DNA from: Arthrobacter sp. ISL-28
Lineage (GTDB): Bacteria; Actinomycetota; Actinomycetes; Actinomycetales; Micrococcaceae
DNA length: 64,000 nt
Assembly (NCBI RefSeq): GCF_018613875.1
Contig: NZ_JAGGPJ010000007.1
Span: 361,619-425,618 of the forward strand
Direction of reading: 5' to 3'
This document shows positions 44,196 through 56,845 of this stretch, one piece after another; the first letter of the stretch is position 1; each line of letters starts with the position of its first letter. The translations under genes were made by a program, and so were the position numbers. Under the pieces are notes generated by a model. That model was not told where the DNA came from. It searched no databases and saw nothing but the letters and a program-made list of their open reading frames with translations.

Positions 44196-45344
44196 ATGAC
44201 CGCCGTCAACGCCCGGGGATCCGGGAGCCAACACCTTCCCCTTACTGCAGTGATCCCTCCTGAACTCACCACTCCGGAGGTGATGATCGACGTCGACGTC
44301 CTGGACCGGAACATCGCGCGGATGGCATCAGCGACGCAGGCCCGCGGACTCCGGCTGCGCCCGCACGCCAAGACGCATAAGGTCCTGGAGATAGCGGACA
44401 GGCAACTCGCAGCCGGTGCACTCGGACTGACCGTCGCGACCATCGGCGAGGCGGAAGTATTCGCCAAAGCCGGAGTCCGGGACATCTTCATCGCCTACCC
44501 GCTGTGGGTCACGGCACCGCAGGCGGCACGCCTGCGCAACCTGGCGCAGGCAAGCAGCATCACGGTGGGCGTGGATTCTGCCGAAAGCGCGTCCTTCATG
44601 GGAAAGAATCTCGGATCGGATGCCGGCAGGATAGCGGTCCTTGTAGAGCTCGACAGCGGACACCACCGCAGCGGAGTCCGGCCGGTCGAAGCCGCCACGG
44701 TGGCGCGCGCAGCCGCAGCCGCCGGGCTGGACGTCGCCGGCGTCTTCACGTTCCCCGGCCATAGTTACGCGCCGGGGATGCCGACCGCCGCCGCCCGGCA
44801 GGAGGATGAAGCGCTGCGGCAGGGGGCCGACGGACTGGAGGCAGCAGGCTTCAGGGTGAAAACCATCAGTGGAGGGTCCACGCCGACTGCCGGCATCGAA
44901 GGGGATACGGCAGCAACTGAGCTGCGTCCCGGGGTCTATGTGTTTGGTGATGCCCAGCAGCTTGAGCTGCAGCGGTGCGTTGGCGGGGACATTGCGCTGA
45001 CCGTAGCCAGTACCGTGGTCAGCCACCACAGGACCGGCCCGGATGAACCGGGACGCTTCATCATCGACGCCGGCAGCAAGGTCCTTGGCAGCGACCGTCC
45101 GGGGTGGGCCAGCGGCTACGGCCGCCTGCTCGACTACCCGGATGCCACAATTACCGCCTTGTCCGAACACCACGCGACGGTGCAATGGCCGCAGGGGACG
45201 GCGCTGCCAGGCCTGGGGGACCGGCTCAGGGTCATCCCCAATCACGTGTGCCTGACGATGAACCTGGTGGACGAGGTGAGTGTCGTCAGCAATGGTGCGC
45301 TCACGGGCCGTTGGACTGTTGCGGCGCGGGGGAAGAACAGCTGA
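44196..45344 (+). CDS. PLP-dependent D-threonine aldolase/D-serine dehydratase-like enzyme
   Basis: 382 aa from ATG 44196 (GGGGAG 4 nt upstream). Fold type III (alanine racemase-like barrel): the PLP lysine is Lys59 in RPHAKTHK. The C-terminal D-Ser_dehydrat domain brings the His/Cys metal ligands seen in LSEHHATV and IPNHVCLTMN. Members cleave D-threonine or dehydrate D-serine; sequence alone does not separate them. The gene stands alone between unrelated neighbours. Confidence 0.85.
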   Translation: MTAVNARGSGSQHLPLTAVIPPELTTPEVMIDVDVLDRNIARMASATQARGLRLRPHAKTHKVLEIADRQLAAGALGLTVATIGEAEVFAKAGVRDIFIAYPLWVTAPQAARLRNLAQASSITVGVDSAESASFMGKNLGSDAGRIAVLVELDSGHHRSGVRPVEAATVARAAAAAGLDVAGVFTFPGHSYAPGMPTAAARQEDEALRQGADGLEAAGFRVKTISGGSTPTAGIEGDTAATELRPGVYVFGDAQQLELQRCVGGDIALTVASTVVSHHRTGPDEPGRFIIDAGSKVLGSDRPGWASGYGRLLDYPDATITALSEHHATVQWPQGTALPGLGDRLRVIPNHVCLTMNLVDEVSVVSNGALTGRWTVAARGKNS

Positions 45345-45374
45345 TGGCCCAGCGCGCATCAGCCGACGAAGGCG

Positions 45375-46478
45375 TCAGTAGCGCCGGGTGACCGTGGCCA
45401 TGGGGCACTCAAAGCGCCGACCGGCCGCGAGTCCCACATCGTTGAGATACCGCACGATGATGCCATAGGAGGCCGTCAGCGTCGTCTCGGTGAAGGGAAT
45501 GCCGTGCGTGTCGCAGTACTGACGCACAATTGCGGTCGCCTTGTGCAGCTGGGGGCGGGCCATGTCGGGGAAGAGGTGGTGCTCCACCTGGCGGTTGAGG
45601 CCCCCGAGCAGGATGTCCATAAATCGGCCACCTGAAATATTCCGGGAAGTCAGGACCTGGCGGCTCAGGAAGTCCACCCGGCTGTCTGCAGGCAAAACCG
45701 GCATGCCCTTGTGGTTCGGAGCGAAGGAGGCGCCCATGTAGAAGCCGAAGACGGCGAGCTGCACGCCGACAAAGGCGAAGGCCATCCCGAGCGGGAGGAA
45801 CGAAAAGGCGAGCAGCGGGAGAATGCTGAGCCGGACCAGGAGGATCGGCAGTTCCACCCAGCGGTGTGTCACTTTGGCCCGCCGGAAGATAAAGCGCATC
45901 GAGTCGATCTGCAGGCCCAGGCCCACCAGGAACAGCAGCGGGAAGAAGAACCAGCCCTGTTTGCGCGTGAGGAAGGAAAGGCGTCCCTGACGGCCGGCAG
46001 CGGCCTCGGTGTGGAAAGCGAGGGCGCCGGTCGCGATGTCGGGGTCCTTGGAGATGACATTGGGGTGGTTGTGGTGCGCCCCGTGTTTCTGCTCCCACCA
46101 CGAATAACTGATGCCCGCAACTGAGGTGGCAATCAGCCGGGCAGACCAGTCATTGGCGCGCCGGGAAGCGAAAATCTGGCGGTGGCCTGCCTCGTGGGCA
46201 AGGAAGCTCAGCTGCGTGCAGATGATCCCGAGGGCAGCCGCGATCAGGAGCTGGAACCAGCTCGGCCCGATCAGTGCGAAGCCGAACCAGGTGGCTGCCA
46301 TGAGGACGACCAGGCTGGAGAAGACGGTGATGTAGAAGCCCTGCCGCCGTTCCAACAGGCCGGCCGCCCGCACTGACTTGAGCAGGTCCGAGTAGCTTTG
46401 CGTGACGGGATTGGCCTGGCTGATCCTGGACTGGCGGACCCGGGATTGTGGGCGTTCAGAAGTGATGGTGGGCGTCAT
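45375..46478 (-). CDS. fatty acid desaturase (membrane di-iron)
   Basis: 367 aa. Three histidine boxes hold the di-iron site: HEAGH at 95-99, HGAHH at 132-136 and QVEHH at about 297-301. Four hydrophobic helices around them (about 50-95 and 190-240) fit the acyl-lipid/acyl-CoA desaturase fold of DesA3-like actinobacterial enzymes. It introduces a double bond into membrane acyl chains with O2. A 13-bp palindrome lies 13 nt upstream of the start. Confidence 0.93.
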   Translation of the reverse strand: MTPTITSERPQSRVRQSRISQANPVTQSYSDLLKSVRAAGLLERRQGFYITVFSSLVVLMAATWFGFALIGPSWFQLLIAAALGIICTQLSFLAHEAGHRQIFASRRANDWSARLIATSVAGISYSWWEQKHGAHHNHPNVISKDPDIATGALAFHTEAAAGRQGRLSFLTRKQGWFFFPLLFLVGLGLQIDSMRFIFRRAKVTHRWVELPILLVRLSILPLLAFSFLPLGMAFAFVGVQLAVFGFYMGASFAPNHKGMPVLPADSRVDFLSRQVLTSRNISGGRFMDILLGGLNRQVEHHLFPDMARPQLHKATAIVRQYCDTHGIPFTETTLTASYGIIVRYLNDVGLAAGRRFECPMATVTRRY

Positions 46479-46491
46479 GAACGGCTTGCCT

Positions 46492-46504
46492 CGTAACTGT
46501 TACG
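46492..46504. promoter_or_regulatory. palindrome next to the desaturase start
   Basis: CGTAAC-T-GTTACG, perfect 6-nt arms, 13 nt upstream of the desaturase ATG. Its position at or just after the promoter suggests a repressor operator. Confidence 0.5.
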
Positions 46505-46661
46505 GGCAATGCTGCAGCCGACATTCGGCTGCGCAGTCTGGGTCACCCTTTGCCAAGCATACGCTCCCGCCGCTCGTCCGATTGTCTCAAGCCGTTCCGA
46601 CCCGGGGTTTACGGGGCGGACCAAGAGCCCGGGGTAAGGCATCGCCGGGGCATGGCGGGTG

Positions 46662-46700
46662 TATGCATAAATATCGGGACCTATGCATACTCTTGCTGTA
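46662..46700 (+). promoter_or_regulatory. tandem ARG boxes upstream of argC
   Basis: TATGCATAAATAT (46662-46674) and TATGCATACTCTTGCTGTA (46682-46700), with the two TATGCAT cores 20 bp apart, two helical turns. TGCATAAATAT resembles the ArgR operator half-sites of Streptomyces. The second box runs into the -10 hexamer, so bound ArgR would block transcription. Confidence 0.7.
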
Positions 46701-46704
46701 TAGT
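46699..46704 (+). promoter_or_regulatory. -10 hexamer of leaderless argC promoter
   Basis: TATAGT lies 7 nt before ATG 46712 and touches the ARG boxes. Confidence 0.65.
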
Positions 46705-46711
46705 CGTAGCC

Positions 46712-47743
46712 ATGACTATTTCTGTTGCCGTCTCCGGCGCGAGCGGTTATGCCGGCGGCGAGGTACTGCGCCTTTTGTCCGCGCACCCTGACGTCACCAT
46801 CGGTGCCATCACGGCGCACAGCAACGCCGGTTCCAGACTAGGGGAACTGCAGCCTCATCTCCATGGCCTCGCGGACAGGATCCTCGAGGACACCACGGTG
46901 GAGAACCTCTCGGGCCACGACGTCGTGTTCCTTGCGCTGCCGCACGGTACGTCGGCCAGGATTGCCGCCCAGCTGCCGGAGGGAACCGTTGTCATCGACG
47001 CCGGAGCCGACCACCGGCTGAAGGATGCCGCTGCCTGGGAGAAGTTCTACGCTTCCGAGCATGCGGGCACCTGGCCGTACGGGCTGCCCGAACTGCCAGG
47101 ACAGCGCGAGGCGCTCAAGGGTGCCACGCGGATCGCTGTACCCGGCTGCTACCCGACGTCGGCCCTGCTCGCCCTGACGCCCGGGTTCGCCAACGGTCTC
47201 CTCCAGGGGGAAGACGTGGTCATCGTCGCCGCCTCCGGCACGTCGGGAGCCGGGAAGGCCGCCAAGGTCAACCTGATCGGGGCCGAGGTCATGGGCTCCA
47301 TGAGTCCTTACGGAGTGGGTGGCGGGCACCGCCATACCCCGGAAATCGAGCAGGGACTGTCGCAGGCTGCGGGCGAGGCCGTGACTGTCTCCTTCACGCC
47401 GACGCTGGCGCCGATGAGCCGGGGAATCCTCACCACGGCCACGGCTCGGGTCAAACCCGGCGTGGGGGTCGCGGAGCTGCGCCGCGCCTGGGCGGAAGCC
47501 TACGACGAGGAACCTTTCGTGCACCTGCTCGCCGAAGGCCAGTGGCCCTCCACGAAGTCCGTGCAGGGGTCCAACCATGCCACACTGCAGCTGGCGTTTG
47601 ACGAGCACGTCGGCCGCGTCATCGTCACGTGCGCCATCGACAACCTGACCAAGGGAACCGCCGGCGGAGCCGTGCAGTCCATGAACATTGCCCTCGGCCT
47701 GGCGGAAACCGCCGGCCTCAACCTGCAGGGAGTTGCCCCGTGA
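46712..47743 (+). CDS. argC: N-acetyl-gamma-glutamyl-phosphate reductase
   Basis: 343 aa from ATG 46712 ([20 protein letters not shown]); the open frame upstream covers the operator and is not used. NADP loop GASGYAGG at 9-16, catalytic Cys in [12 protein letters not shown] near 146. It reduces N-acetylglutamyl phosphate to the semialdehyde. First gene of argCJBDFRGH; its TGA overlaps the GTG of argJ. Confidence 0.97.
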   Translation: MTISVAVSGASGYAGGEVLRLLSAHPDVTIGAITAHSNAGSRLGELQPHLHGLADRILEDTTVENLSGHDVVFLALPHGTSARIAAQLPEGTVVIDAGADHRLKDAAAWEKFYASEHAGTWPYGLPELPGQREALKGATRIAVPGCYPTSALLALTPGFANGLLQGEDVVIVAASGTSGAGKAAKVNLIGAEVMGSMSPYGVGGGHRHTPEIEQGLSQAAGEAVTVSFTPTLAPMSRGILTTATARVKPGVGVAELRRAWAEAYDEEPFVHLLAEGQWPSTKSVQGSNHATLQLAFDEHVGRVIVTCAIDNLTKGTAGGAVQSMNIALGLAETAGLNLQGVAP

Positions 47744-48906
47744 CCGTCACCGCACCTCAGGGATTCCGCGCCGCCGGCGTCAAGGCTGGCCTCAAGGCTT
47801 CCGGAAACCCGGACCTCGCCCTCGTGGTCAACGACGGCCCCTCCAAGTCGGCCGCAGCGGTATTCACCTCGAACCGCGTAGCGGCCGCGCCCGTCCACTG
47901 GTCGCGCCAGGTGGTGTCTGACGGCCGGGTGGATGCCGTTGTCCTGAACTCGGGCGGCGCCAACGCCTGCACCGGACCGCAGGGCTTCCAGAACACGCAC
48001 GCCACGGCAGAGAAAACGGCAGAAGTCCTCGGCATTTCAGCCACCGATGTCTTCGTCTGCTCCACCGGCCTGATCGGCGAGCAGCTGCCCATGGACAAGA
48101 TCCTCCCTGGAATCGACGCCGCAGCAGCCGCCCTCAGTGCGGACGGCGGATCCGCTGCTGCCACCGCCATCATGACCACCGACTCGGTCTCCAAACAGGC
48201 TGTCTTCACCAGCGTTGACGGCGAGGGCACGCACTTCACCATCGGCGGCATCGCCAAGGGTGCCGGCATGCTCGCCCCCGGGCTGGCCACGATGCTGGTG
48301 GTCCTCACAACGGACGCCGAGGTCCAGCCTGAATTGCTCGACATGGTCCTCCGCGATGCCACCCGCGTCACCTTTGACCGGACCGACTCCGACGGCTGCA
48401 TGTCCACGAACGACACCGTGGTGCTGATGGCTTCCGGTGCCTCCGGCGCCGTGCCTTCCGCCGAATCTTTCGGCGCCGGCCTCACCCAGGTGTGCGCGGA
48501 ACTTGCCCGCAAGCTGATTGGAGACGCCGAAGGCGCGAGCCACGACATCGCCATCCGGACCTTCAACGCCGCCAGCGAACGGGACGCCGAAACCGTGAGC
48601 CGGGCAGTGGCCAGGTCCAACCTCTTCAAGGCCGCCATCTTCGGCAAGGATCCGAACTGGGGGCGCGTCCTGTCCGCCGTTGGCACCACTGACGCCGTCT
48701 TCGAGCCCGACGAGCTCCAAGTCTCCATGAACGGCATCCAGATCTGCCAGAACGGCAGCATCGGTCAGGACCGCAAGCTCGTGGACCTGGAACCGCGTGA
48801 AGTCCTGGTGGAGATCGATCTCCAGTCAGGCGATGCCGAAGCGACCATCTGGACCAACGACCTCACGCACGACTACGTCCACGAGAACAGCGCGTACTCA
48901 AGCTAA
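47740..48906 (+). CDS. argJ: bifunctional ornithine acetyltransferase/N-acetylglutamate synthase
   Basis: 388 aa from GTG 47740, overlapping argC by 4 nt. The precursor cuts itself between Ala and the nucleophile Thr in [14 protein letters not shown] to give alpha and beta chains. ArgJ recycles the acetyl group from N-acetylornithine to glutamate, so the pathway is the cyclic one and needs no arg[13 protein letters not shown] and the C-terminal ENSAYSS end are typical. Confidence 0.96.
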   Translation: MTVTAPQGFRAAGVKAGLKASGNPDLALVVNDGPSKSAAAVFTSNRVAAAPVHWSRQVVSDGRVDAVVLNSGGANACTGPQGFQNTHATAEKTAEVLGISATDVFVCSTGLIGEQLPMDKILPGIDAAAAALSADGGSAAATAIMTTDSVSKQAVFTSVDGEGTHFTIGGIAKGAGMLAPGLATMLVVLTTDAEVQPELLDMVLRDATRVTFDRTDSDGCMSTNDTVVLMASGASGAVPSAESFGAGLTQVCAELARKLIGDAEGASHDIAIRTFNAASERDAETVSRAVARSNLFKAAIFGKDPNWGRVLSAVGTTDAVFEPDELQVSMNGIQICQNGSIGQDRKLVDLEPREVLVEIDLQSGDAEATIWTNDLTHDYVHENSAYSS

Positions 48907-48936
48907 ATCCGCCAGCAACCCTGGAGATACCGCAGC

Positions 48937-49890
48937 ATGAACACCCAGACCCGCGAAAACACGTCCATGAGTGATGCCCAAAGCAAAGCCGGCACGCTGA
49001 TCGAGGCACTTCCTTGGATCCAGCGTTTTGCCGGAACCACCATGGTGATCAAGTACGGCGGCAACGCCATGGTCAACGATGAGCTCCGCCGTGCCTTCGC
49101 CGAAGATGTCGTGTTCCTGCACCATGTGGGCATCCACCCCGTGGTGGTGCACGGCGGCGGACCGCAGATCAACGCCATGCTGAGCAGGCTGGGCATCGAG
49201 TCGGAGTTCAAGGGCGGCCTGCGCGTCACCACCCCGGAGGCCATGGACGTGGTGCGCATGGTCCTCACCGGCCAAGTGGGACGCGAACTCGTTGGGCTGA
49301 TCAACTCCCACGGGCCCTACGCCGTGGGCATGTCAGGTGAAGACGGCGGCCTGCTGCGGGCGGTCCGGACCGGAACGGTCGTGGACGGCGAGGAAGTGGA
49401 CCTCGGCCTGGTGGGCGAGGTGGTGGGCGTCAACCCCGAGGGCATTGTGGACATCCTCGCCGCCGGCCGGATTCCGGTGATCTCCACGGTTGCCCCTGAG
49501 ATCGCCGGCGACGGGAATACTGATGGAGGCAGGGCCCAGACCACCGGCCAGGTCCTCAACGTCAACGCCGACACCGCGGCTGCCGCGCTGGCCGAAGCGC
49601 TCGGCGCCTCCAAACTGGTGATTCTGACCGACGTCGAAGGCCTGTACGCGAACTGGCCGGACCGCTCATCGCTGATTTCGTCGCTGACGGCCTCCGAGCT
49701 CCGTGACCTGCTGCCGTCGCTCGAATCCGGCATGATCCCCAAGATGGAGGCGTGCCTCAAGGCAATCGACGGGGGAGTGGAGCGCGCGCATATCGTGGAC
49801 GGGCGCCTTGCGCACTCCATGCTGCTCGAGACGTTTACGGCGGCGGGCATCGGCACGCAGGTGGTACCAGACGAGGAAGTAGGCGCATGA
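48937..49890 (+). CDS. argB: acetylglutamate kinase
   Basis: 317 aa. KYGGNAMV near residue 40 and VHGGGPQI are the phosphate and N-acetylglutamate sites. It phosphorylates N-acetylglutamate and is the usual arginine feedback point. ATG 48937 is given; the in-frame ATG at 48967 (MSDAQSKAG) is also possible because neither has a strong ribosome binding site. Its TGA overlaps the ATG of argD. Confidence 0.95.
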   Translation: MNTQTRENTSMSDAQSKAGTLIEALPWIQRFAGTTMVIKYGGNAMVNDELRRAFAEDVVFLHHVGIHPVVVHGGGPQINAMLSRLGIESEFKGGLRVTTPEAMDVVRMVLTGQVGRELVGLINSHGPYAVGMSGEDGGLLRAVRTGTVVDGEEVDLGLVGEVVGVNPEGIVDILAAGRIPVISTVAPEIAGDGNTDGGRAQTTGQVLNVNADTAAAALAEALGASKLVILTDVEGLYANWPDRSSLISSLTASELRDLLPSLESGMIPKMEACLKAIDGGVERAHIVDGRLAHSMLLETFTAAGIGTQVVPDEEVGA

Positions 49891-51161
49891 GCAACCTTGA
49901 ACAATCCGCAGTGGTCGAACAGTCGCCTGCACGGGAGCTGGCCGAAGGGCCGGGTCACGCAACAGGAGCCGACTGGCTGGCCCGCTACTCGTCGTCGCTC
50001 ATGGGCGTGTTCGGCACGCCGCAGCGCGTCCTGGTCCGCGGGGCCGGTTGCCTCGTCTGGGACGCGGACGGCAAGGAGTACCTGGACCTGCTCGGCGGCA
50101 TCGCCGTCAACGCCCTGGGTCACGCCCATCCGTTCGTGACCTCGGTGATCGCCAGCCAGCTGGCCACGCTCGGGCACGTCTCCAACTTCTTCACCAGCCC
50201 CACCCAGATCGCCCTCGCCGAGAAGCTCCTGGCCCTGAGCAAGGCGCCGGCGGGATCGAAGGTGTTCTTCACGAATTCCGGGACCGAAGCCAACGAGGCT
50301 GCCTTCAAGCTTGCCCGCCGGAACTCCGACGGGCCGGGCGGGGCCCGGACCAGGATCATCGCGTTGGAAGGAGCCTTCCACGGCCGGACCATGGGCGCCC
50401 TGGCGCTCACGGCTAAGGAAGCGTACCGGGCGCCTTTCGAACCGATGCCCGGCGGCGTGGAGCACATCCCGTTCGGCGACATTGAAGCGCTGCGGAACGC
50501 CGTGGACCACACCGTGGCAGCCGTCTTCCTGGAGCCCATTCAGGGCGAGGCCGGTGTCCGGCCCCTTCCTGCCGGGTACCTGAAGGCCGCCCGCGAGGTA
50601 ACGTCGGCCGCGGGCGCCCTGCTGATCCTGGACGAGGTCCAGACCGGCATCGGCCGCACCGGCAAATGGCTGGCCAGCGAAGACGCCGGTATCGTGCCGG
50701 ACGCCGTCACCCTGGCCAAGGGCCTGGGTGGCGGGTTCCCCATCGGCGCCCTCGTCACGTTCGGCCCGGAAACCTCATCACTCCTGACCGCCGGGCAGCA
50801 CGGCACCACGTTCGGCGGGAATCCCGTTGCCACGGCGGCAGCGCTGGCCACGCTGCACGCCCTCGAAAACCAGCACGTGCTGGAGAGCGTCCGCGCCGTA
50901 GGGCAGTACATCCGCTCGGCCCTTGCGGCCGTCGACGGCGTCACGGAAGTCCGCGGCGAGGGGCTACTGATCGGCTTCGATCTGGATGCCGATGTTGCAC
51001 CCGCCGTTGTCACCGCCGGCCTGGACGCCGGATTCATCATCAACAGCCCCGGACCCCGCACCATCAGGCTGGCCCCGCCCCTGATTCTGACGGAAGAACA
51101 GGCGGACCGTTTCCTGGCCGCCCTGCCTGCCATCCTGCAAACCGCAAAGGAAGCACAGTGA
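49887..51161 (+). CDS. argD: acetylornithine aminotransferase
   Basis: 424 aa from ATG 49887, in a 4-nt ATGA overlap with argB. Class III PLP aminotransferase; the Schiff-base Lys is in [14 protein letters not shown] and the PLP aspartate in [15 protein letters not shown]. It makes N-acetylornithine and may also act on succinyl-DAP. GTGA overlap with argF. Confidence 0.96.
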   Translation: MSNLEQSAVVEQSPARELAEGPGHATGADWLARYSSSLMGVFGTPQRVLVRGAGCLVWDADGKEYLDLLGGIAVNALGHAHPFVTSVIASQLATLGHVSNFFTSPTQIALAEKLLALSKAPAGSKVFFTNSGTEANEAAFKLARRNSDGPGGARTRIIALEGAFHGRTMGALALTAKEAYRAPFEPMPGGVEHIPFGDIEALRNAVDHTVAAVFLEPIQGEAGVRPLPAGYLKAAREVTSAAGALLILDEVQTGIGRTGKWLASEDAGIVPDAVTLAKGLGGGFPIGALVTFGPETSSLLTAGQHGTTFGGNPVATAAALATLHALENQHVLESVRAVGQYIRSALAAVDGVTEVRGEGLLIGFDLDADVAPAVVTAGLDAGFIINSPGPRTIRLAPPLILTEEQADRFLAALPAILQTAKEAQ

Positions 51162-52165
51162 CTTCACCCGCGACTTCATCAGTCAAAACCCGCCACTTCC
51201 TGAAAGACACGGACCTTAGCCCGGCCGAGCAGGCCGAGGTGCTGGATCTTGCCGTCCGCCTGAAGGCCGCGCCGTACAGCGTGCAGCCCTTCGCCGCGGA
51301 CGGAAGCGGCCGCCAGACCGTGGCCATCATCTTTGACAAGACGTCAACCCGCACCAGGGTTTCCTTCGCCACCGGGGTTGCGGATATGGGCGGCAACGCC
51401 CTCATCATCAACCCGGGTGAGGCCCAGATCGGTCACAAGGAATCCGTGGAGGACACGGCCAAGGTACTTGAGCGCATGGTCTCCACCATCGTGTGGCGGA
51501 CCGGCGCACACTCCGGCCTCGTGGCCATGGCGGAAAACTCCAAGGTACCGGTCATCAACGCCCTCTGCGACGATTACCACCCCTGCCAGCTCCTGGCGGA
51601 CCTCCTGGCCGTCAAGGAGCACAAGGGTGAGCTCCAGGGCCTTACCATGGCCTATCTCGGGGATGCCGCCAACAACATGGCCAACTCGTACCTGCTGGCC
51701 GGTGTCACCGCCGGCATGCACGTGCGTATCGCCGGACCGGAGGGATACCTGCCCTCGGACGGCATTGTGGCCGTGGCCCAGGAGCGCGCCGCGGAAACAG
51801 GCGGGTCGGTCCTCATCACCACGGACGCGGCGGAAGCCCTCACCGGCGCCGACGTCGTGGCCACCGACACCTGGGTGTCCATGGGCCAGGAAGCCGAAAA
51901 GGAAGCCCGGCTTCAGCTATTCCGGAAGTACTCCGTCGATGAGGCCGCTATGGCGCATGCGGCGGACGACGCCGTCGTGCTTCACTGCCTTCCCGCGTAC
52001 CGCGGATACGAGATCTCGGCGGGCGTCATCGACGGCCCGCAGTCGATCGTTTGGGATGAGGCAGAGAACCGGCTGCACGCGCAGAAGGCACTGATGGCGT
52101 GGCTCATGCACCAATCGGGACTGGCTGTCGTTGAGGGACTGCCGCCGGTGGGAGGGCAGGCGTAG
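51158..52165 (+). CDS. argF: ornithine carbamoyltransferase
   Basis: 335 aa from GTG 51158, overlapping argD by 4 nt. Carbamoyl phosphate site FDKTSTRTRVSF, ornithine site and loop HCLPAYRG, with HPCQ between. It forms citrulline. The frame extending back to 50666 is a shadow inside argD. Confidence 0.97.
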   Translation: MTSPATSSVKTRHFLKDTDLSPAEQAEVLDLAVRLKAAPYSVQPFAADGSGRQTVAIIFDKTSTRTRVSFATGVADMGGNALIINPGEAQIGHKESVEDTAKVLERMVSTIVWRTGAHSGLVAMAENSKVPVINALCDDYHPCQLLADLLAVKEHKGELQGLTMAYLGDAANNMANSYLLAGVTAGMHVRIAGPEGYLPSDGIVAVAQERAAETGGSVLITTDAAEALTGADVVATDTWVSMGQEAEKEARLQLFRKYSVDEAAMAHAADDAVVLHCLPAYRGYEISAGVIDGPQSIVWDEAENRLHAQKALMAWLMHQSGLAVVEGLPPVGGQA

Positions 52166-52696
52166 TTGTCGGTCCAGCCCCAGCCGCCGGGCGCGAGCCC
52201 GGCGACCAAGACGGCCCGCCAGGCGCGGATCACCGCGATCCTGACGGGCGAGTCGGTGCGGTCGCAGGCGGAGCTTGCGGCGCTGCTTGCGGACGACGGC
52301 GTGCAGGTCACCCAGGCCACCCTGTCCCGGGACCTTGTGGAGCTCGGCGCCGTCCGGGTCCGCGGGAAGGAAGGCGTCCTGGTCTACGCCGTGCCCGGCG
52401 AGGGCGGGGAGCGGGCGGCCAAGAGCGGCGTCAGCCAGGAAATCCTCGACGCGCGGCTTGCCAGGCTGTGCGGGGAACTCCTGGTCACCGCCGAAGCGTC
52501 GGCCAATATCGCCGTCCTCCGGACCCCGCCCGGCGCCGCGAACTTCCTGGCCCTGGCCATCGACCATTCCGTGATGCCGTCCATCCTGGGCACGATTGCC
52601 GGGGACGACACCGTGCTGCTCGTCGCGCGGGATCCGCACGGCGGCCCCGAACTTGCCGCACGCTTTCTGCAGCTCGCCGAGGAAGCCGGCCAGTAA
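52166..52696 (+). CDS. argR: arginine repressor
   Basis: 176 aa from TTG 52166, the codon right after the argF stop, with GGGAGG about 11 nt upstream; coupling with argF is likely. N-terminal winged helix contains [25 protein letters not shown]; the C-terminal domain for arginine binding and hexamerisation ends with [11 protein letters not shown]. It would bind the ARG boxes at 46662-46700. A TTG start may keep expression low. Confidence 0.94.
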   Translation: MSVQPQPPGASPATKTARQARITAILTGESVRSQAELAALLADDGVQVTQATLSRDLVELGAVRVRGKEGVLVYAVPGEGGERAAKSGVSQEILDARLARLCGELLVTAEASANIAVLRTPPGAANFLALAIDHSVMPSILGTIAGDDTVLLVARDPHGGPELAARFLQLAEEAGQ

Positions 52697-52773
52697 GCCG
52701 TCCGATGCGGGCGGTGTGACAGGCTTTCATCAGACAAAGACAAAAACCAACCAAAAACAAGAGGAGCATTTCC

Positions 52774-55418
<2,645 letters not shown>

Positions 55419-55445
55419 GACGCTGGAGCGTCTGGAGCTGGACTT

Positions 55446-55475
55446 CGCGGCAGTGTTCCCAAGAACACTGCCGCG
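55446..55475 (+). terminator. terminator hairpin after argH
   Basis: CGCGGCAGTGTTC and GAACACTGCCGCG form a perfect 13-bp stem with a CCAA loop. No T-tract. Confidence 0.75.
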
Positions 55476-55514
55476 AGGCTGTCTCGGGGTAGTTAAGGGC
55501 CATTAACCGTCCGC

Positions 55515-55520
55515 TACGAT
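55515..55520 (+). promoter_or_regulatory. -10 hexamer of leaderless promoter
   Basis: TACGAT lies 6 nt before ATG 55527. Confidence 0.6.
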
Positions 55521-55526
55521 TGCCCT

Positions 55527-56264
55527 ATGACCGCAATCACACCTGAGACAGTGCTCATTGAACTGCACAAAGCGGCCGACGCCGTAGCCTCCCAGGCGGC
55601 AAAACTCACCGCTGATGACGTCACGGCGCCCTCGAAACTTCCGGGCTGGACCCGCGGACACCTCCTGGCGCACATCACCGGCATCTCCAACGCGATGGCC
55701 CGGCAGCTCGAGTCCGCCTCCCGGGGCGAGTCCGTGGAGCTGTATGACGGCGGCTACGAGGGCCGCACCAAAGCCATCGAGATGGCCGCGGGCCACAGTA
55801 TCGAGCAGCACCGCGCCGATCTGGATGCGGCGCTGGAAAGGGCCCTGCGGGCCTTCGACGCCCTGGACTCTGACGGCTGGCAGGCCCCCATCGCATACCG
55901 CGGAGGGGTGGTGTTCGACGGCGCATGTGCCCTCTGGCGCGAACTCGTGATCCATGCCTCCGACCTCGGCACGGGGCTGGGGCCTGAAACATGGAGCAGG
56001 CTTTTTTGCGAGCACCTGTTCGACTTCCTGACCCAGTGGGTGCCGGAAGGCCAGAAGTTCGTCCTCCAGCCACTGGGGCTTCCGCCGGTGACGATCGGGG
56101 CAGCCGGGCACTCCACGGTGGTCAGCGGCATGGTCACGGACATTGCGGCCTGGCTGGCCGGACGCGAACCTTCGCTGGGCAGCCTGCGTGCCTCGGCGGC
56201 GGCCGACGGTGTAGACCTTCCGGAGCTGCTGCCCTGGCCGGCAGGGGTGCCGGGGACGAAGTAG
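55527..56264 (+). CDS. mycothiol-dependent maleylpyruvate isomerase-family (DinB-like) protein
   Basis: 245 aa. N-terminal four-helix DinB/MDMPI fold: LPGWTRGHLLAHI (residues about 38-50) carries a metal-binding His, with a further His in ELVIHASDLG. Actinobacteria use this fold for mycothiol-dependent transferases. The C-terminal ~70 residues resemble the SCP2-like domain. Substrate unknown. Convergent with ogt, 8 nt apart. Confidence 0.82.
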   Translation: MTAITPETVLIELHKAADAVASQAAKLTADDVTAPSKLPGWTRGHLLAHITGISNAMARQLESASRGESVELYDGGYEGRTKAIEMAAGHSIEQHRADLDAALERALRAFDALDSDGWQAPIAYRGGVVFDGACALWRELVIHASDLGTGLGPETWSRLFCEHLFDFLTQWVPEGQKFVLQPLGLPPVTIGAAGHSTVVSGMVTDIAAWLAGREPSLGSLRASAAADGVDLPELLPWPAGVPGTK

Positions 56265-56272
56265 CCGGACGC

Positions 56273-56845
56273 TCAGCCTGGGGAGAGGCTGCTGGCGGCA
56301 GCCGCTGCCAGTGCCTGCTTCTCCCGCGCCAGGAGGCTTTCCTTGATCCGAAGCCCCCACCGGAAACCGCCCAGCGTGCCGTCGGTGCGGACCACCCGGT
56401 GGCACGGCACGAACAGGGCTGCCGCGTTGAAGGCGCACGCGCTGGCCGCTGCCCGGACGGCCTTGGCGTTGCCGGACAGCTCCGCGTACTCGGTGTAGGT
56501 CACCGGTGTTCCGGGGCCGACAGTACGCAGCACATCCCAGGCATGGGCGCGGAAGGGGCCTGACTTCTGCACGACGGGCACCCTCATCGCCGGCGCGGGG
56601 TTCCCTGCGTAGAAGGCGTCCACGGCCGAGGAAATGGGGCCGAGGTCGTCCACCCTGTCATAGTCCCCGGGCAGCAATTCCGCATGGATTTGTCCGGTGA
56701 GATCGGCCGGGTCGGCGGTCCAGCCCGAAGCCAGCACCACGCCGTCGCGGGCGATGATGGTGAACGGGCCGTCCGGGGTGGGCATGGTGAGCAGCTGGGC
56801 CCTGAAGCCTGCGCCGTTGTGCTGGACTTTCATTTCTGCCTTCAT
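56273..56845 (-). CDS. ogt: methylated-DNA-protein-cysteine methyltransferase
   Basis: 190 aa from ATG 56845. The active-site motif PCHRV and the helix-turn-helix before it ([24 protein letters not shown]) are clear. It takes the methyl group of O6-methylguanine onto its cysteine, once. Its ATG overlaps the stop of the adaA-alkA gene (ATGA), so the two are translationally coupled. Confidence 0.95.
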   Translation of the reverse strand: MKAEMKVQHNGAGFRAQLLTMPTPDGPFTIIARDGVVLASGWTADPADLTGQIHAELLPGDYDRVDDLGPISSAVDAFYAGNPAPAMRVPVVQKSGPFRAHAWDVLRTVGPGTPVTYTEYAELSGNAKAVRAAASACAFNAAALFVPCHRVVRTDGTLGGFRWGLRIKESLLAREKQALAAAAASSLSPG

